Source of the DNA: Pseudomonadota bacterium
GTDB lineage: Bacteria; Pseudomonadota; Alphaproteobacteria; Rhizobiales; Xanthobacteraceae
NCBI GenBank assembly: GCA_023405565.1
Contig: JAEXXW010000129.1
Coordinates: forward strand, 1 to 8,121
DNA: 8,121 nucleotides
Reading direction: 5' to 3'
Every line of letters starts with the position of its first letter. The stretch's first letter is position 1. The position numbers were made by a program, and so were the translations under genes. The notes under the pieces were generated by a model. The model was given only the letters and a program-made list of their open reading frames with translations. It searched no databases and was not told where the DNA came from. Positions 5,538 to 8,121 of this stretch are shown here, piece by piece.

Positions 5538-7913
5538 TCACGTCCGAAGCGAAGGTTGGTCTTCGTCCTGGATGATGTGCGGTTGCGCGTAGACGCGGAT
5601 GTCGGGCAGGGGACCGTCAAATCGCTCGGCGTCACACAGGCAGCTATGCGCGGTTGTGCCTTGTGCCAGCCGTGAGGTGCCGACGTCGCGGGTCAGCGTA
5701 TTCGGATTGCCGTGTACGTCGAGATCTGTGCCGTCGAACCTTTGCGAGTCGAACCAGGCACCCGTGCTCAACTGGACAACGCCGGGCATCACCTCGTCGG
5801 AGAGGGATGCGCCGGCCAGCAACGAGCCGCGATCATTGAACAGGCGCACGATATCACCGTCAGAAATGCCGCGCACCTTGGCATCGGCCGGATTCATCCG
5901 GACCGGCTCGCGACCGCGCACCTTGCGCTCACGGCTCACTGCTCCGTGATCGAGCTGGCTGTGCAGCCGCACCGGCGGCTGGTTGGATATGAGGTGCAGG
6001 GGATAGCGGTCGGCCGCTCCCAGCCATTCCGTCTTGTCGTACCAGGCCGCATGCCCGACACAGTCGTCGTATCGGAAGCTCGCGATCTTGTCGGAGTAAA
6101 GCTGCAATCGCCCCGACGGTGTCTTGAGCGGATTTGCATCCGGATCCGCGCGAAAGGCCTCAAACGCCGACACGAGATCGGGGAGTTGCGAACGCAGGTC
6201 GATCGTATCGCCCCGCCAGAAAGTGTCGAAGTCGGGCAGCGTCACATTGGCCCGGGCTGCATTGCTGGCGGTCACCTCGTAAAGGTGACGGACCCATTGC
6301 ATCTCGTCACGGCCTTCGGTGAAGCGCTCCGCAAAGCCGAGGCGTTGGGACAATGCGGTAAACACCTCGTAATCCGTTCTTGCTTCGCCCATGGGCGGCA
6401 CGATGCGGTGCATTGGTGTAATGAAGGCATCGAAACTCGATGCCGCATAGTCGTTGCGCTCGAGCGGTGTCGCGACGGGAAAAACGATATCGGCCCGGCG
6501 TGCGGTCGCGGTCCAATACATCTCGTGAACGATAATCGTTTCCGGCTTCGCCCAGGCGCGGTTCAGGCGATTGAGATCCTGATGATGATGAAAAGGATTG
6601 CCGCCGGCCCAATAGATGAGGCCGATGTCAGGATAGGTCAGCCGCTGCCCATTATAATCGAATTGTCCGCCCGGCCGTTCCAGCATGTCGGTCAGCCGCG
6701 CGACCGGGATGTAATCTGAAACGGGATTGATACCCTGCGGCAGCGCGCCGACCGGAAAGGTCAGGCGCTTGCGTTCCTTGAAGCTCGAATTGAAGACGCC
6801 GTAGCCATAGACGATGCCACAACCCGGTCGGCCGATATGGCCGAGCATTGCGGCCAGCGTCGTTCCCGCCCAATAGGTTTGCTCGCCATGCTGGCCGCGC
6901 TGGACCGACAACGACAGTCCGATGATTGATCGTTCTCGTGAGAGGCGCAGCGCAAGTTCGCGAATGCGCGCTGCCGGCACGGCCGTCAATGTCGCCGCCC
7001 AGTCCGCATCTTTCGGGCAGCCGTCCTGCCGGCCAAGCAAATAATCGGCGACCTGTTCGAAGCCGTGGCAGTAGCGTGCGATGAAATCCGCATCGTGAAG
7101 ATCGGACACGAGCAATGTATGCGCGAGACCCAACATCAAGGCGACATCGCTGTTCGGCCGGCACGGCAGCCATTCTGCGTCAAGAAAATCCGCAGCATCG
7201 TCGCGAATGGCGCTGATGTTGACGAAGTGGACGCCCGCCTGTTTCAGGCTGCGCAGATGTTGCTCGGCGCCATGGTTGCCGATGCCGCCGGGGCTGACTT
7301 GATTGTTTTTGAGACCGAGACCGCCAAAGCAAAGGATCAATTTGCAATGGTCGGCGATGTCGCGCGCGGATGGTGCTTCACCACTGGCCGCATAAAGATG
7401 CATGCCGGTGATGTGGGGTGTGATCACGAGCCCGGCTCCGGCCGAATAATCGTTCACCGAATCCGTATAGCCACCGCCCATGCGCAGGAAGCGATGAATT
7501 TGACTTTGGACGTGATGGAAGCGGCCGGCACTCGACCACCCATACGAACTTCCGTAAATAGCGGAATCGCCGCGCCGTGTGCGCACGTCGCGTATAGCCT
7601 CCGCTGCGAGGTCGAGCGCCTGGTCCCAACTGACGGCAACGAAAGGCTCTTGGCCTCGGCTAGCACCGTGACTGTGCTTTCCTTTGCGCAGATATCCCTC
7701 GCGGACCACAGGTGTCAGAACGCGGCTAGCGCGGTCGCGCGTGGCGCTTAGATTCCGCCCAAGCGGCGAAGGCGACATGTCAGTGGCGCTCGGCGCCACA
7801 TCGAGTTCGCCCTGGGGATCGAGGCCAATGTAGAAATTGCCCCAATGGGTGGCGGTCAGAGAACGACCGTTATTCAAGGTTGGCCGGGAAACGGGAGATT
7901 GCGCGTTTGTCAT
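5538..7913 (-). CDS. Cytoplasmic molybdopterin S/N-oxide reductase (BisC-like, DMSO reductase family)
   Basis: This 791-residue bis-MGD molybdoenzyme is closest in form to E. coli biotin sulfoxide reductase BisC, which reduces biotin and methionine sulfoxides; TMAO/DMSO reductases are the wider family. Shared landmarks are LTATHWG (19-25), RGQEPFVAVSWDQALDL (86-102), SYGW (123-126; equivalents of DorA Y114 and W116), GGYTDSVNDYSAGA (147-160) with the predicted Mo-ligand S157, DVALMLGLAHTLL (256-268), IYWAGGNPFHHHQDLNRL (433-450) and ERNDYA (485-490). A C-terminal cofactor-binding domain (about 636-757) ends in GTSRLAQGT (745-753). There is no N-terminal Cys motif for a 4Fe-4S cluster and no twin-Arg signal peptide, so it should be cytoplasmic. 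No other ATG occurs near the N-terminus, and the upstream ribosome-binding site is weak. It converges on the binding-protein gene; a link to the decarboxylase module is not shown. The exact substrate is uncertain. Confidence 0.92.
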   Translation of the reverse strand: MTNAQSPVSRPTLNNGRSLTATHWGNFYIGLDPQGELDVAPSATDMSPSPLGRNLSATRDRASRVLTPVVREGYLRKGKHSHGASRGQEPFVAVSWDQALDLAAEAIRDVRTRRGDSAIYGSSYGWSSAGRFHHVQSQIHRFLRMGGGYTDSVNDYSAGAGLVITPHITGMHLYAASGEAPSARDIADHCKLILCFGGLGLKNNQVSPGGIGNHGAEQHLRSLKQAGVHFVNISAIRDDAADFLDAEWLPCRPNSDVALMLGLAHTLLVSDLHDADFIARYCHGFEQVADYLLGRQDGCPKDADWAATLTAVPAARIRELALRLSRERSIIGLSLSVQRGQHGEQTYWAGTTLAAMLGHIGRPGCGIVYGYGVFNSSFKERKRLTFPVGALPQGINPVSDYIPVARLTDMLERPGGQFDYNGQRLTYPDIGLIYWAGGNPFHHHQDLNRLNRAWAKPETIIVHEMYWTATARRADIVFPVATPLERNDYAASSFDAFITPMHRIVPPMGEARTDYEVFTALSQRLGFAERFTEGRDEMQWVRHLYEVTASNAARANVTLPDFDTFWRGDTIDLRSQLPDLVSAFEAFRADPDANPLKTPSGRLQLYSDKIASFRYDDCVGHAAWYDKTEWLGAADRYPLHLISNQPPVRLHSQLDHGAVSRERKVRGREPVRMNPADAKVRGISDGDIVRLFNDRGSLLAGASLSDEVMPGVVQLSTGAWFDSQRFDGTDLDVHGNPNTLTRDVGTSRLAQGTTAHSCLCDAERFDGPLPDIRVYAQPHIIQDEDQPSLRT

Positions 7914-7943
7914 TGCATCTGTGCAGGCAGAGGGACCGCGAAG

Positions 7944-7949
7944 ATTCTA
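7944..7949 (-). promoter_or_regulatory. Candidate -10 box of the oxidoreductase gene
   Basis: TAGAAT on the minus strand matches five of six bases of TATAAT and would place the transcript start about 20-25 nt before the oxidoreductase ATG. No good -35 hexamer is seen at the usual distance, so this is tentative. Confidence 0.3.
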
Positions 7950-7978
7950 CCAAAACAACAGCGCCGCCGATAGGCATC

Positions 7979-7993
7979 GCTGCGGTCCGCAGC
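7979..7993. repeat. 15-bp dyad GCTGCGGtCCGCAGC upstream of the oxidoreductase gene
   Basis: Perfect 7-bp arms flank a single central T. The dyad abuts the hairpin at 7993-8021 and lies about 65 bp upstream of the oxidoreductase start, above its candidate promoter. It could be an operator or part of a compound transcript end for the gene to the right. With almost no loop it would not form a stable simple RNA hairpin. Confidence 0.35.
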
Positions 7994-8021
7994 CCCGCCA
8001 TACGTGCTCGCTATGGCGGGG
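7993..8021 (-). terminator. Strong hairpin, probable transcript end of the right-hand gene
   Basis: CCCCGCCATA (7993-8002) and TATGGCGGGG (8012-8021) are perfect 10-bp arms with a 9-nt loop. Read on the minus strand, it begins about 48 nt after the TAG stop of the partial frame entering from the right edge, which fits a terminator for that gene. There is no T-tract; the sequence runs straight into the dyad at 7979-7993, so factor-dependent termination or mRNA stabilisation is also possible. Confidence 0.45.
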
Positions 8022-8069
8022 TCCGATCGTGATGCTAATCCGGGACAAGATGCATGCACCGCGTCTCCG

Positions 8070-8121
8070 CTACGGCGTGTCGGCGTCGTAAAACGCGTCC
8101 TCATTCGGCAGCGCCATGTGG
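8070..8121 (-). CDS. C-terminal fragment of an unidentified minus-strand gene
   Basis: Reading in from the right edge on the minus strand, one frame ends with ...MALPNEDAFYDADTP and a TAG stop at 8072-8070. The third codon position is strongly GC (about 14 of 16), as in real genes of this window, and a strong hairpin follows about 48 nt downstream. A rival frame ending at 8101 has poor codon composition. Only about 16 codons are visible, so no family can be named. If real, the gene is co-oriented with and upstream of the oxidoreductase. Confidence 0.45.
   Translation of the reverse strand, partial: HMALPNEDAFYDADTP

Noticed and set aside
5712..6719. 335-codon open frame on the plus strand inside the oxidoreductase gene
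   Set aside because: It is antisense to a clearly conserved protein, shows no family motif and is a typical GC-rich shadow frame.
7065..7751. 228-codon open frame on the plus strand opposite the oxidoreductase N-terminal half
   Set aside because: Antisense to conserved cofactor-binding motifs, with no recognisable domain of its own.
1..8121. CRISPR array, insertion sequence, tRNA, rRNA or phage genes
   Set aside because: No regularly spaced repeats, transposase-like frames, terminal repeats or cloverleaf-type RNA were found on reading both strands.

Overview
The window is a GC-rich, densely coded bacterial chromosome segment holding five complete genes plus the probable tail of a sixth. The mix fits a Pseudomonadota genome: a Bug/TctC-type solute-binding protein, a FadR-type GntR regulator, a UbiD-family decarboxylase, a SulP transporter and a BisC-like molybdoenzyme. 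Gene content and codon style suggest Alphaproteobacteria of the Hyphomicrobiales (Bradyrhizobium-like) or possibly Burkholderiales. This is a judgement by eye, since no rRNA or other taxonomic marker is present.

Layout, left to right. Positions 1-181 are non-coding, with two tandem hairpins; the outer one has a T-tract on the minus strand and ends SulP transcription. SulP (182-1864, minus) lies 133 bp downstream of the UbiD-family decarboxylase (1998-3383, minus). The ~200 bp between UbiD and the divergent GntR/FadR regulator (3587-4294, plus) carries three inverted repeats and a candidate -10 box. After the regulator, a ~195 bp leader with a hairpin and another dyad precedes a Bug-family periplasmic binding protein (4490-5482, plus). 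That gene converges on a large BisC-like molybdopterin oxidoreductase (5538-7913, minus), with an inverted repeat between their stops. The last 200 bases hold the oxidoreductase's presumed promoter, two strong dyads and the likely C-terminus of another minus-strand gene.

The middle of the window reads as a small carboxylate-catabolism module. The Bug protein would capture a carboxylate in the periplasm, the UbiD enzyme would decarboxylate an aromatic or unsaturated acid using prenylated FMN, SulP may move an anionic substrate, product or bicarbonate, and the FadR-type regulator would sense a carboxylate and control the divergent promoters. No UbiX prenyltransferase and no TctA/TctB membrane partners are in the window, so they would have to be supplied from elsewhere. 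The oxidoreductase may be unrelated to the module.

The most notable observation concerns the UbiD-family protein. It keeps the catalytic Arg-Glu-Glu set, but all three residues that bind the prFMN-phosphate metal in characterised members (Asn, His, Glu) appear replaced by Thr, Arg and Lys. This suggests a clade that holds the cofactor phosphate by direct salt bridges instead of a divalent metal. No mobile element, CRISPR array, tRNA or rRNA was seen.
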